In this document: piece after piece, positions 1 to 8,583 of the stretch | Layout: each line of letters opens with the position of its first letter | Position numbering within the stretch: the stretch's first letter is position 1 | DNA from: UBA7430 sp002478765 | GTDB taxonomy: Bacteria; Bacteroidota; Bacteroidia; Flavobacteriales; UBA7430 | Direction: 5' to 3' | Assembly: GCA_943789355.1 (NCBI GenBank) | Contig: CALSTU010000002.1 | Location: forward strand, 563,236-627,235 | DNA: 64,000 nucleotides | Notes under the pieces: generated by a model | What the model saw: only the letters and a program-made list of their open reading frames with translations | Told to the model about the DNA's origin: nothing | Databases searched by the model: none | Program-made: the position numbers and the translations under genes

Positions 1-1
1 A

Positions 2-124
2 GCATACAAAAAAGGGAAAAAGAATCTTTTAGGCTTGTTTATGGGCGAAGTAATGAAACTTTCGCGAGGTAAGGCGGACCCTAAAATCACCAACCAAATG
101 ATTCGAGAAGAACTCGAAAAATAG
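2..124 (+). CDS. gatB: GatB, aspartyl/glutamyl-tRNA amidotransferase subunit B, C-terminal end only
   Basis: Forty codons and a stop are present; the gene begins left of the window. The translated tail carries LGLFMGEVMKLSRGKADPK, which matches the conserved GatB C-terminal tail domain (G-x-VMK-x-RGKAdP pattern). GatB is the kinase/transfer subunit of the GatCAB complex that amidates mischarged Glu-tRNA(Gln) or Asp-tRNA(Asn) in the cytoplasm. The stop is three bases before the next start, so the following lipoprotein gene is probably co-transcribed. The call rests on the tail motif only. Confidence 0.8.
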   Translation, partial: AYKKGKKNLLGLFMGEVMKLSRGKADPKITNQMIREELEK

Positions 125-127
125 AAG

Positions 128-1243
128 ATGAAAAGATTATTTTCAGTCATATGTATCATAACCTTAGCCCTAATGGCTTGTCAACCGAAGACTAAAAAAA
201 TTGAAAGAGATTTCTTGATTCAAGGTCACATCAAAGAGGTTGATACTGTTATATTTGAAAGGGTCGAGGCTGAAGATTTACGTTTTATTGACACACTATT
301 TACCGATGATGGCACATTTACGACAAGCGACTCACTGCTTCATTCCGGGATCTTTCTTTTACGAGCTCCAGACGGTAAAGGAATCCATTTATTGATAGAA
401 CCAGGTGAAACGCTAACAATCACCAGCAACTCGATCGATTGGAATGAAAATTACGAAGTAACTGGATCCAGGGGTTCCCTTCAATCTTTAGATTTACAAA
501 AAAAACTTTTTGACTTTGAAACAAAAATTGATTTGATTTATGAAGAAGCCAAATCAGCTCAAAAAGATGACTTTATCGATTTACAAACTCGTTTCAACAG
601 CACTCTAAAAGAACACACAGAGTACTTGAAATCAGTCATTGACTCAAATTTAGAATCTAAAATCTCCGTACTCGCTCTCTTCCAGAGACTCAAAGGAGAA
701 AGCATCATGAATGTTTATGATGATTTTGATTACTTCGAAAAGGTTGAGGAAAAATTTCAATTGAGATGGCCCGAATCATCTCACACAGAACTTCTTCAGA
801 GAATCCTAAAAAAAGCTTACGCCCCAAACTTCACCATGAACGATATCAATGGAAACGCATTCTCTCTCAGTGAATACGATGGAAAACTTGTTCTTCTGGA
901 CTTTTGGGCTTCTTGGTGCAAACCCTGTAGAGTGGCTAACCCAAAAGTGGTTAAGTTATTCAACAAATACAACTCTAAAGGATTAGAAATAGTAGGTATT
1001 TCTCTAGATGGCAACAGCCGCCAAAAAAATGCGAAGCAAGATTGGATTGATGCCGTTGAGGAAGACCAATTGCCCTGGACACATGTAAGTGATCTAAAGG
1101 GTTGGGAAACTGAAGCTCGTAACTTATTCAATTTTAGAAGCATTCCACATACCATCTTAATAGACACCAATAATCGTATCTTGGGAGAAAATCTTAGTTT
1201 TGAGAGTTTGGATCGTAAAATTGCTGAAAGATTGAATCCATAG
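128..1243 (+). CDS. Thioredoxin-like (TlpA/ResA family) lipoprotein with N-terminal DUF4369-type domain
   Basis: 371 residues. The first 17 residues form a lipoprotein signal ending in LALMAC, so Cys18 is the likely lipidation site. Residues about 27-220 resemble the beta-sandwich plus helical DUF4369 module common in Bacteroidetes. Residues about 230-371 are a thioredoxin fold with WASWCKPC (Cys264, Cys267) and a cis-Pro region (IPHTILID). The family acts as a periplasmic thiol-disulfide oxidoreductase anchored in a membrane. The catalytic half is closely similar to the protein at 12528-13112 (shared SLDG, AVEED and LKGWE segments), so the two are paralogues. It abuts the next gene with no spacer. 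Substrate unknown. Confidence 0.85.
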   Translation: MKRLFSVICIITLALMACQPKTKKIERDFLIQGHIKEVDTVIFERVEAEDLRFIDTLFTDDGTFTTSDSLLHSGIFLLRAPDGKGIHLLIEPGETLTITSNSIDWNENYEVTGSRGSLQSLDLQKKLFDFETKIDLIYEEAKSAQKDDFIDLQTRFNSTLKEHTEYLKSVIDSNLESKISVLALFQRLKGESIMNVYDDFDYFEKVEEKFQLRWPESSHTELLQRILKKAYAPNFTMNDINGNAFSLSEYDGKLVLLDFWASWCKPCRVANPKVVKLFNKYNSKGLEIVGISLDGNSRQKNAKQDWIDAVEEDQLPWTHVSDLKGWETEARNLFNFRSIPHTILIDTNNRILGENLSFESLDRKIAERLNP

Positions 1244-2020
1244 ATGTCAACAAAAACAAAAATATATTTCGCTTCGGACTTTCACTTAGGGGCACCGAAT
1301 CACTCCGAAAGTGTTGAGAGAGAAAAGAAAATTATTTCTTGGCTCAATCGTATTGAAAAAGATGCTCAAGCGATTTATTTAGTTGGAGATATTTTTGATG
1401 TGTGGTATGAATGGAAACACATAATTCCAAAAGGATACGTTCGTTTATTAGGAAAGTTAGCCGAAATATGTGATTCAGGAATTCCCATACATTTCTTTAC
1501 AGGAAACCATGACTTGTGGACATTTGGTTATCTTGAAAAAGAAATTGGACTCCAAGTTCACAGACATCCTATACAAATAGAGCTACAAGGGAGAAAATTA
1601 TATGTAGGCCATGGAGACGGCTTGGGACCGGGAGATAAAAAGTACAAGCTGCTCAAGAAAGTGTTCACAAGTAAAATATGTCAATGGTTTTTTTCTAGAC
1701 TTCACCCAAACGTCTCTTTTGCGCTGGCTAACTATTTCTCTAGCTCCAGTAGGATCTCAAAATCTAGCGCTGACGAACAATTTAAGGGTGAAGACGAAGA
1801 GTGGCTCTTTCAATACTCAAAAGAAATGTTAGCTTCTAAACATTTCGACTATTTCATTTTTGGTCACCGACACCTCCCCCTCGACATTGATCTGTCAAAA
1901 AAAAGTAAATACATCAATCTCGGTGAGTGGATCCATTACAATTCATTTGCTGTTTTAGAAAACGGAAATCTAGACCTACAGTTCTTCGAATCGTCCTTTT
2001 CAAAAGCCATTAACAAGTAG
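1244..2020 (+). CDS. lpxH: UDP-2,3-diacylglucosamine diphosphatase-like metallophosphoesterase (LpxH type)
   Basis: 258 residues. Calcineurin-like metal ligands are in order: SDFHLG (Asp12, His14), GDIFDVW (Asp49), GNHD (87-90), GHGDG (122-126) and FGHRH (206-210). In LpxH these bind two Mn ions and cleave UDP-2,3-diacylglucosamine to lipid X at the inner membrane, step four of lipid A synthesis. The start codon follows the stop of the lipoprotein gene directly, which suggests translational coupling. It ends 20 bp from the convergent gap gene. Assignment to LpxH rather than a related phosphatase is by motif pattern and length, not by a search. Confidence 0.8.
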   Translation: MSTKTKIYFASDFHLGAPNHSESVEREKKIISWLNRIEKDAQAIYLVGDIFDVWYEWKHIIPKGYVRLLGKLAEICDSGIPIHFFTGNHDLWTFGYLEKEIGLQVHRHPIQIELQGRKLYVGHGDGLGPGDKKYKLLKKVFTSKICQWFFSRLHPNVSFALANYFSSSSRISKSSADEQFKGEDEEWLFQYSKEMLASKHFDYFIFGHRHLPLDIDLSKKSKYINLGEWIHYNSFAVLENGNLDLQFFESSFSKAINK

Positions 2021-2040
2021 TAAACCTAATACGGCGCCCA

Positions 2041-3027
2041 TTAATGATCGAGCTTAAGTATCAAATCCGCCAAACGATTTGAATACCCCATCTCATTATC
2101 GTACCAAGAAACAATTTTAACCATTTTGCCGAGTACCGATGTGAGTTGAGCATCAAAAAGACAGGACGCCGAATTCCCTAATACATCAGCAGATACGATA
2201 GGGTCTTCAGTGAATGCCACAATGCCTCTGTGTGAGCCCTTAGAAGCGTCAAAAAAAACTTGATTGACTTCTTCAATGGTGCAATCTTTTTTCACTATGA
2301 ATGTAATGTCAGTGAGTGATCCGTTGGGAACGGGGACGCGCATCCCGCAACCTCCGATTTCTAAATGCGGAAATATCTTTGTAATAGCCTTTGCAGCTCC
2401 AGTCGTTGTGGGAATGATCGATAAAGCTCCCGCTCGAGCTCTCCTGAGATCTTTATGAGGTGTGTCTTGTAAATTTTGATCTTTTGTGTAAGAATGTATG
2501 GTGGTAATGTAGGACTGCTCAACACCAAAATGCTCATCGATTAACTGAACCATTGGAGCGGCACAGTTGGTTGTGCATGATGCATTCGACAAAATAACAT
2601 CTTGTTTTGTAAGTAAGTGATCATTTACGCCAAGGACAACCATCTTCACATCATCTCCTTTAGGTGAAGCGGAAAGAATAACCTTTTTGGCTCCGGCAGC
2701 GATGTGTTTTTGCAAATCCGATTTTATCAAAAACTTACCTGTTGACTCAATAACCACATCACAATCTGCCCAGGATAAATGATCTAAATCAGCCTCATGA
2801 GTTAAGCTTACAGGTCTGTCATCTATCATCATGCATTGGCCAGATGATTTGATTTCTGCATCAAAAATCCCATGGACGGAATCGTATTTCAATAAGTGGG
2901 TCAAGGATTTGGGGTCTGCAACATCATTTATAGCGACAACTTCCATACCCATGCGCTCATGAATGACGCGAAATACAGTTCTACCTATTCGCCCGAAACC
3001 ATTGATACCAATTCGAATCTTTTTCAT
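2041..3027 (-). CDS. gap: Glyceraldehyde-3-phosphate dehydrogenase, type I
   Basis: 328 residues. The N-terminal Rossmann motif INGFGRIGR is at 8-16 and the catalytic SNASCTTNC at 147-155 (nucleophile Cys151). A His in the TTIHSYT segment is the usual general base, and SWYDNEMGYS near the C terminus completes the family signature. It converts glyceraldehyde-3-phosphate to 1,3-bisphosphoglycerate with NAD(P). It follows lipA on the same strand but a terminator hairpin lies between them, so it probably has its own transcript. Length is a little short of the usual 330-340 but all landmarks are present. Confidence 0.97.
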   Translation of the reverse strand: MKKIRIGINGFGRIGRTVFRVIHERMGMEVVAINDVADPKSLTHLLKYDSVHGIFDAEIKSSGQCMMIDDRPVSLTHEADLDHLSWADCDVVIESTGKFLIKSDLQKHIAAGAKKVILSASPKGDDVKMVVLGVNDHLLTKQDVILSNASCTTNCAAPMVQLIDEHFGVEQSYITTIHSYTKDQNLQDTPHKDLRRARAGALSIIPTTTGAAKAITKIFPHLEIGGCGMRVPVPNGSLTDITFIVKKDCTIEEVNQVFFDASKGSHRGIVAFTEDPIVSADVLGNSASCLFDAQLTSVLGKMVKIVSWYDNEMGYSNRLADLILKLDH

Positions 3028-3042
3028 AATTACAAGCTAAAA

Positions 3043-3062
3043 AAAGAGGCTGTTGCCTCTTT
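3043..3062 (-). terminator. Rho-independent terminator after lipA
   Basis: An 8-bp stem (AAAGAGGC / GCCTCTTT) with loop TGTT. On the minus strand it is followed by a run of U. It sits two bases past the lipA stop and before the gap start. Confidence 0.85.
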
Positions 3063-3063
3063 G

Positions 3064-3939
3064 TTACTTTAGATGTTTTTCTGCTTTGTATGAAGACCTG
3101 ACTAGTGGGCCACTTTCTACATACTGAATACCTAATTCTAAACCTATTTCTTTATACTTCTCAAACTGTTCAGGGCTGACAAATTCCTTTACTGGAAGAT
3201 GCTTAGGAGTAGGCTGAAGGTACTGGCCAAGCGTTAAGACATCTAAACCTACTGCAACTAAATCTCTCATAGCTTCAATAACTTCATCTTCTGTCTCACC
3301 CAAACCAAGCATAATTCCTGTCTTAGTTCGCATCCCTCCTTGCTTAAGATACTTTAACACGTCTAAAGATCTTTCATATCGTGCTTGTATTCGTACGGAA
3401 CGAGTTAATCTCTTGACTGTTTCCATATTGTGAGACACAACCTCAGGTGCCACATCAATAATGCGTTGAATCTGAGACTCAATACCTTTAAAATCGGGTA
3501 TTAGCGTTTCCATAGTTGTATTTGGACTCACCCTACGAACAGCTTTAACTGTATCAGCCCATATGATAGATCCCCCATCTTTCAAATCATCACGATCTAC
3601 AGAGGTAATTACAGCATGCTTGACTTCCATTAATTTCACAGATCTGGCAACTCTTTCAGGCTCAGACCAATCTACAGCCAAAGGTTTTCCTGTAGCTACA
3701 GCGCAAAAACCACATGAGCGGGTACATACATTTCCCAAGATCATAAACGTTGCAGTACCGGCACCCCAACACTCACCCATGTTAGGGCAATTTCCACTTT
3801 CGCAAATGGTATGAAGCTTGTGGTCTGATACTAACTTACGAACTTTCTTGTAGCTCTTACCCGTAGGAAGTTTAACACGCAGCCACTTCGGTTTCGCTTG
3901 GTACTTTTCTTTTTTTTCTATCGTTGTATCTGTTGCCAT
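3064..3939 (-). CDS. lipA: Lipoyl synthase (radical SAM)
   Basis: 291 residues from the chosen ATG. An in-frame ATG ten codons upstream (3969) would add a short tail unlike the family and sits close to the ytxJ stop, so I prefer 3939. The auxiliary cluster motif CESGNCPNMGEC and the radical-SAM motif CTRSCGFC are both intact, and the C-terminal RSSY supplies the serine ligand of the auxiliary [4Fe-4S] cluster. The enzyme inserts two sulfurs into octanoyl groups on carrier proteins, such as the lipoyl domain of SucB at 35716-36915. It lies 40 bp downstream of ytxJ and probably shares its promoter. Confidence 0.96.
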   Translation of the reverse strand: MATDTTIEKKEKYQAKPKWLRVKLPTGKSYKKVRKLVSDHKLHTICESGNCPNMGECWGAGTATFMILGNVCTRSCGFCAVATGKPLAVDWSEPERVARSVKLMEVKHAVITSVDRDDLKDGGSIIWADTVKAVRRVSPNTTMETLIPDFKGIESQIQRIIDVAPEVVSHNMETVKRLTRSVRIQARYERSLDVLKYLKQGGMRTKTGIMLGLGETEDEVIEAMRDLVAVGLDVLTLGQYLQPTPKHLPVKEFVSPEQFEKYKEIGLELGIQYVESGPLVRSSYKAEKHLK

Positions 3940-3979
3940 TTTGACGAATTCACACGGGGCAAGCCCCATCTTCTAACAC

Positions 3980-4300
3980 TTAAATATTTTCCTTTAAATC
4001 ATCCAAATCAATTGCATTGTGCGAAGCGTTATATGTACAGCTTCCATTTTGAATAAGCATCAATTGTGGTGATTGATGAACTACATTAAAATCAGCAGCA
4101 AGCTGATTGGAAATAGATTTATATTTTATCAAATCGAGATAAAACACCTGCACATCATTTAGATCAAAGCTTCTTTCAAAACGGCTTTTTGCCATACTTG
4201 AAATAGAACATCGTGTGCTGTGTTTGAATACCAAAAAGGGCGCTGACGCCTTTATTGCATTATTTATTTGAGAATAATCTTCGAGTACGACCCAATCCAT
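3980..4300 (-). CDS. ytxJ: Bacillithiol system redox-active protein YtxJ
   Basis: 106 residues, the full length of the family. It has a small thioredoxin-like fold with a single-cysteine active site, HSTRCSISSMA, where monothiol relatives read TRCPIS. YtxJ proteins are linked by genome context to bacillithiol and are proposed to remove bacillithiol from protein thiols. The start codon is the base after the stop of an upstream 39-residue peptide gene, so the two are coupled. No bacillithiol synthesis gene is in the window. The family call is good; the biochemical role is inference from the family. Confidence 0.85.
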   Translation of the reverse strand: MDWVVLEDYSQINNAIKASAPFLVFKHSTRCSISSMAKSRFERSFDLNDVQVFYLDLIKYKSISNQLAADFNVVHQSPQLMLIQNGSCTYNASHNAIDLDDLKENI

Positions 4301-4420
4301 TTAGGAATTTGTTTGCGGAGCCTCAATCGCTGCCACGCCCGGACAACTGGCTGTTACACAACACGACTGAGCTGAAATTGCCACAGCGATTAATGCGGTA
4401 ATGAATAAAATCTTTTTCAT
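4301..4420 (-). CDS. Small exported cysteine-rich peptide, unknown function
   Basis: A 39-codon gene with a clear signal sequence (MKKILFITALIAVAISAQ) followed by SCCVTASCPGV and a short polar tail. The cysteine after SAQ-S could be a lipidation site or part of a Cys-rich mature peptide of about 20 residues. Its stop touches the ytxJ start and a TAnnTTTG box lies 21 bp upstream of its ATG, so it seems to head the peptide-ytxJ-lipA operon. I recognise no family. Supported by the signal peptide, the promoter and the gene-to-gene contact. Confidence 0.6.
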   Translation of the reverse strand: MKKILFITALIAVAISAQSCCVTASCPGVAAIEAPQTNS

Positions 4421-4441
4421 ATTATCAGTTTTATTAGTTTG

Positions 4442-4449
4442 CAAAAATA
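4442..4449 (-). promoter_or_regulatory. Promoter -7 box TATTTTTG for the peptide-ytxJ-lipA operon
   Basis: Exact TAnnTTTG match on the minus strand, 21 bp before the ATG at 4420. Confidence 0.6.
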
Positions 4450-4547
4450 CTAAAAATTAATCCAAGAAAAACATTGACAACTTGCATCCATGGTAATTTG
4501 CTGAAGTATTTATTTAAAGATTCATAAAATTCAATAATTAAATCTCT

Positions 4548-4555
4548 TATTTTTG
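4548..4555 (+). promoter_or_regulatory. Promoter -7 box TATTTTTG for ung
   Basis: TAnnTTTG match with only 4 bp between it and the ATG, so the transcript should start at or next to the start codon (leaderless). Confidence 0.6.
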
Positions 4556-4559
4556 ATTC

Positions 4560-5261
4560 ATGCATGAAAACATAATCGATTCTTGGAAAAGTCACCTGAA
4601 ATATGAGTTTGAGAAAGACTATTTTAAAAAACTCGCTGGATTTTTAATGAGGGAGCGAAACAAGTACGATGTATTCCCTCCGGAGAAGCAAACTTTTGCT
4701 GCTCTTAATCAAACAAAAATTGAAGAAATAAAAGTGGTTATTATAGGGCAAGACCCCTACCACAACATCGGACAAGCAAACGGATTGAGTTTTTCTGTGA
4801 CCCAAGGGGTTAAACTCCCTCCTTCTTTGCGGAACATATTTATAGAACTACGAGATGATATTGGAGGAGACACTCCAAAGAGTGGTGATTTAAAAAAATG
4901 GGCAGAACAAGGGGTTTTACTTCTGAATGCAACACTTAGTGTAAGAGCTCATGAGGCGGCTTCTCACCAAAAAAAAGGTTGGGAGATATTTACAGATAAA
5001 ATCATTCATCTGATTTCCCAAAAGTGTAAAAATGTAGTGTTTATTTTATGGGGGAGTTTTGCGCAAAAAAAAATCAAAATTATTGATGATAAAAAACATT
5101 TCATCATAAAGTCTGTTCACCCATCCCCTTTTTCAGCAAGAAATGGATTCTTTGGGTCCAAACCTTTTTCTAAATGCAATGAATACTTAACTTCGGTGAA
5201 CAAAGAAACCATCGATTGGAAAACAATCGACGATTGTCATCAATTGTCAATCTTAGATTAG
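4560..5261 (+). CDS. ung: Uracil-DNA glycosylase, family 1
   Basis: 233 residues. Motif A GQDPYH holds the catalytic Asp, the NATLSV strand follows, and motif B HPSPFSARNGFFGS carries the catalytic His and the minor-groove loop. It removes uracil from DNA to start base excision repair. Only 21 bp separate it from rmuC, so the two repair genes are likely co-transcribed. The start is set by the promoter box 4 bp upstream. Confidence 0.97.
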   Translation: MHENIIDSWKSHLKYEFEKDYFKKLAGFLMRERNKYDVFPPEKQTFAALNQTKIEEIKVVIIGQDPYHNIGQANGLSFSVTQGVKLPPSLRNIFIELRDDIGGDTPKSGDLKKWAEQGVLLLNATLSVRAHEAASHQKKGWEIFTDKIIHLISQKCKNVVFILWGSFAQKKIKIIDDKKHFIIKSVHPSPFSARNGFFGSKPFSKCNEYLTSVNKETIDWKTIDDCHQLSILD

Positions 5262-5282
5262 ATTTTTGAACAAAAAATAAAT

Positions 5283-6605
5283 ATGGAAATACTCAACTTA
5301 CTTATAGGATTGTTTACGGGTGTCAGCATTGGTATTTTATACAGTAAAAATAAAGCCTCAAAAAGCACCAATCAAATCGACTTGAGCAACTACGTTTCAA
5401 AAGATCTTTTCGCCGCTGAAAAAGAGCGATCTGATAAGCTAGAGGAGTCAAATCGTGAAAAAGAAGAAGTTATAGGCAATTTAAAAGCCGATGTCTCTTC
5501 TAAAAAAACACTCATTGAAACTCTAAATTTGAGAATAGAAGAGGAGCGTAAACGATTGATTGAGCAACAAGAACAGTTGCAAACACAATTCGAAAATATG
5601 GCTAATCAGATTCTAGAAAAGAAATCAGAAAAATTTGCTGAGCAGAATCAAAAAAATATTGATCAAATTCTAAAACCTCTCGGAGAAAAAATAAAAAGTT
5701 TTGAGAATAGTGTTAACGACAAATATTTAAAAGATCAAACAAGTAGAGCGGGGCTTGCTACTCAAATAAAAATGCTCCAAGAGGCCAATCAAAAAATCAG
5801 TCAAGACGCCATAAACCTTACCAAAGCATTGAAAGGCGATTCAAAAATTCAAGGGGATTGGGGTGAATTGCAACTGGAAGTTTTACTAGAAAAATCTGGT
5901 CTCAACAAGGGAATACACTTTCAAACACAAAACTCAATGAAAGATGAGGACGGAAATGACAAACGTCCCGATTGTATTATCGATTTACCTGATGACAAAA
6001 ATTTAATTATTGATTCCAAGGTTTCTTTAACAGCCTATGAACAATACATGAATTCTGAAAACGACATTCAAAAACAGGATTCACTGAAACAACATCTGGA
6101 AAGCATTAAAAAACACATCAAGGATTTGGCGGGGAAAGACTACCCTAATCTATACAGCATCAACGCACCCGATTACGTTTTAATGTTTGTTCCCGTTGAG
6201 CCCGCTTTGAGCACTGCACTTCAAGAAGACCCAGAAATATTTAATCTCGGGCTTAATAAAAACATCATTTTGGTTAGCACATCCACATTGATGGCTACAA
6301 TGCGAACGGTTTCATTCATTTGGCAACAAGAAAATCAAAAGAAAAATGTCCTTGAAATCGCCAGACAATCCGGAGCCCTCTATGAAAAATTCACAGGGTT
6401 TACAACAGACCTAGAGAGCGTTGGGAAAGCAATAGAGCAAGCAAACAAAAAATATGAAGCAGCTCACAGCAAATTAGTCAACGGTAGAGGTAATTTGATT
6501 AAAAGCGTTCAAAAAATCAAACTACTCGGAGCGAAAACCAATAAAAGTATTTCTCAAGATCTGCTTGACAAATCAGACATGGAGTACCTCCCGGAAAGCG
6601 AATAA
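5283..6605 (+). CDS. rmuC: RmuC family DNA recombination protein
   Basis: 440 residues: an N-terminal membrane segment (about 1-22), a long Lys/Glu/Gln-rich coiled coil (about 45-180) and the RmuC nuclease-like domain (about 185-400) with GDWGELQLE, RPDCIIDLPDDKNLIIDSK and FVPVEPAL. The Asp/Glu/Lys pattern of the DSK strand is typical of a PD-(D/E)XK-like fold. In E. coli RmuC limits inversions at short inverted repeats. It sits between ung and an rRNA methyltransferase gene, both on the same strand. Confidence 0.93.
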   Translation: MEILNLLIGLFTGVSIGILYSKNKASKSTNQIDLSNYVSKDLFAAEKERSDKLEESNREKEEVIGNLKADVSSKKTLIETLNLRIEEERKRLIEQQEQLQTQFENMANQILEKKSEKFAEQNQKNIDQILKPLGEKIKSFENSVNDKYLKDQTSRAGLATQIKMLQEANQKISQDAINLTKALKGDSKIQGDWGELQLEVLLEKSGLNKGIHFQTQNSMKDEDGNDKRPDCIIDLPDDKNLIIDSKVSLTAYEQYMNSENDIQKQDSLKQHLESIKKHIKDLAGKDYPNLYSINAPDYVLMFVPVEPALSTALQEDPEIFNLGLNKNIILVSTSTLMATMRTVSFIWQQENQKKNVLEIARQSGALYEKFTGFTTDLESVGKAIEQANKKYEAAHSKLVNGRGNLIKSVQKIKLLGAKTNKSISQDLLDKSDMEYLPESE

Positions 6606-6608
6606 TTG

Positions 6609-6616
6609 TATTTTTG
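6609..6616 (+). promoter_or_regulatory. Promoter -7 box TATTTTTG for the TrmH-family gene
   Basis: TAnnTTTG match 6 bp before the ATG at 6623. It argues for that ATG over the in-frame TTG at 6614, which lies inside the box. Confidence 0.55.
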
Positions 6617-6622
6617 CTGCTT

Positions 6623-7381
6623 ATGAAAAAAGATCCACTACAAAAAAGCTTAGAGGTTTTCGGCTTACACCCAATCATGGAAGCTGTAAGAGCGGGGAAA
6701 GAATTCGATAAGATTTTCATGCAAAAAGGTTTACATGGAGAACTTGCAATGGAACTTCGAGCACTGCTTAAAGAGCACAACATGGTCTTCAAAGCCGTCC
6801 CTATTGAAAAGCTTAATCGACTCACTCGTAAAAACCATCAAGGTGTTTTTGCTTTCATTTCTCCCGTAAACTTCTACAATTTAGGAGATGTGCTGATGGA
6901 TACTTTTGAAAAAGGTAAATCCCCATTGTTCCTCATGCTCGATAGAATTACAGATGTTCGAAATTTTGGAGCCATTGCCCGAACGGCAGAATGTTGTGGT
7001 GTTGATGCTATTATTTTACCCAAAGTAGGTGGCGCTCAGCTTAATTCTGATGCTATAAAGACCTCTGCTGGAGCGCTCATGAACATCCCAATCTGTAGAG
7101 AACAGAACCTACACCACAGCTTAAAATACCTAAAGAAAAGTGGTTTAAAAGTGATTGCGTGTACAGAACAAAGTAATACGAACCTATACGAAATACCGTT
7201 TACAGACCCTGCAGTCATTGTCATGGGATCAGAAGAGGATGGAGTATCAGAAGAAATTATAGAACTTGCAGACGTAAAAACTCGAATTCCAATGTTTGGT
7301 AAAACCGAATCGCTAAATGTTTCTGTCGCAAGTGCAGTAATTCTCTATGAAGCTATTCGCCAGAGACAACTAGAAAGCTAA
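6623..7381 (+). CDS. rlmB: TrmH-family 2'-O-ribose RNA methyltransferase (RlmB-like)
   Basis: 252 residues. An N-terminal substrate-binding part (FGLHPIMEAVRAG) is followed by a SPOUT domain with all three motifs: DRITDVRNFGAIARTA, VMGSEEDGVSEE and SLNVSVASAVILYEA. RlmB methylates G2251 of 23S rRNA; the exact target here is inferred from the domain layout. It ends convergently with the nitric oxide synthase gene, and the two stop codons overlap by 4 bp (7378-7381). Confidence 0.88.
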   Translation: MKKDPLQKSLEVFGLHPIMEAVRAGKEFDKIFMQKGLHGELAMELRALLKEHNMVFKAVPIEKLNRLTRKNHQGVFAFISPVNFYNLGDVLMDTFEKGKSPLFLMLDRITDVRNFGAIARTAECCGVDAIILPKVGGAQLNSDAIKTSAGALMNIPICREQNLHHSLKYLKKSGLKVIACTEQSNTNLYEIPFTDPAVIVMGSEEDGVSEEIIELADVKTRIPMFGKTESLNVSVASAVILYEAIRQRQLES

Positions 7382-8454
7382 TCCCAAATCGTTTCTTGAT
7401 AGAAATAGTTTGGACTTAAAACAACATCTTCCATTTCGGTATGAAAAACCTGGGTCGTGGATCCCGAAGTTGGAGGCACAATCCATGCCCAATCTGCGGT
7501 AACATCTCTACCCTCCTTTGCTTCTTGACGCATGAACTGCATAAACTGCTTGGAAGCGGAATGGTGATCAATAATTTTAACACCCGCCTTCCGAAATGAA
7601 TACAATACAGCCTGATTTAACTCTACCAGGGCACGATCCTTCCACAAAGAATTCTTATCTCGAATATCCAAACCCATTTGTTTCGCAACCTCAGGAAGTA
7701 AATTGTAGCGAGCCTCGTCGGCTAAATTTCGCGACCCTATTTCAGTACCCATATACCATCCGTTAAATGGAGAAGCCATAAACTCAATCCCACCTATCTC
7801 AAGCGTCATGTTAGAAATTATTGGCGTTGAATACCATTTTAACTTTAAATCGCTGATCGCATTAATATTGGGATGTTCAATGGATACAAGTGATATCAGG
7901 TTTGAGGGAACTTCCTTCCACTCCATCGGTTTCCCTTCTTTATAAATTACGATGGGCAAAACATCAAAGGCTCCCATTTTTGGCTTCCATCCGAGTTTCA
8001 CACACTCTTCGGTAAACCTCAAGTGCTTAGGGTCACCAATAATAGATCCGTCTTTCTGCTTGTAAGCTGCGAAACCTAAAAGTTGTGGATTCATTATTCG
8101 AATCCCTTTCTGCGCATTGAATACACTAATCGTGGATCGAATATTTCCCCCATTGTAAGCAAAATTAATATGCTCAAACAATGCCTCGAATAAATCGTCT
8201 GTCGATTCCAAAGAACGTTTATCTAAAACCTCCATGGATCGCCAAAACAGACGCCCAATACATTTATTTGAATTCCTCCACGCCACCTTAGTCCCGTAAT
8301 CCAACTCAAAACCCAAGAGCTCGTAAGTACCGTATTTACTTATTGAATTTTCAACTTCAGACCAACGCTCATCAAACAAATCTTGTTTGTTTAATTCATG
8401 GTAGCACAAGGTTAGATATGATTTCGCTTTTTCTCTGAGGGTAGATTGTGTCAT
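7378..8454 (-). CDS. nos: Bacterial nitric oxide synthase, oxygenase domain
   Basis: 358 residues from ATG 8454 (a GTG one codon upstream is also possible). The heme-thiolate motif AWRNSNKCIGRL (Cys65) and the substrate-pocket signature FNGWYMGTEIGSRNLAD (arginine-binding Glu) are both intact, and the C terminus keeps WAWIVPPTSGSTT, which in the family contacts the pterin site. The protein is oxygenase only; bacterial NOS of this kind borrows electrons from separate reductases, none of which is encoded nearby. It makes NO and citrulline from arginine. A promoter box lies 7 bp upstream. No neighbour suggests a pathway. Confidence 0.95.
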   Translation of the reverse strand: MTQSTLREKAKSYLTLCYHELNKQDLFDERWSEVENSISKYGTYELLGFELDYGTKVAWRNSNKCIGRLFWRSMEVLDKRSLESTDDLFEALFEHINFAYNGGNIRSTISVFNAQKGIRIMNPQLLGFAAYKQKDGSIIGDPKHLRFTEECVKLGWKPKMGAFDVLPIVIYKEGKPMEWKEVPSNLISLVSIEHPNINAISDLKLKWYSTPIISNMTLEIGGIEFMASPFNGWYMGTEIGSRNLADEARYNLLPEVAKQMGLDIRDKNSLWKDRALVELNQAVLYSFRKAGVKIIDHHSASKQFMQFMRQEAKEGRDVTADWAWIVPPTSGSTTQVFHTEMEDVVLSPNYFYQETIWD

Positions 8455-8461
8455 CACAAAA

Positions 8462-8469
8462 CAAAAATA
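8462..8469 (-). promoter_or_regulatory. Promoter -7 box TATTTTTG for nos
   Basis: TAnnTTTG match on the minus strand, 7 bp before the ATG at 8454. The gene therefore appears to be transcribed alone with almost no leader. Confidence 0.55.
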
Positions 8470-8583
8470 TAAATTTTAAAAATTAGATTTTGGACCTAAG
8501 TCAAAATAAAACCTACTGAAACCAATCATAAATACATCCTATGAACCAATTACACTATAGAGGCAATAAGCTTTAGTCGTTAA

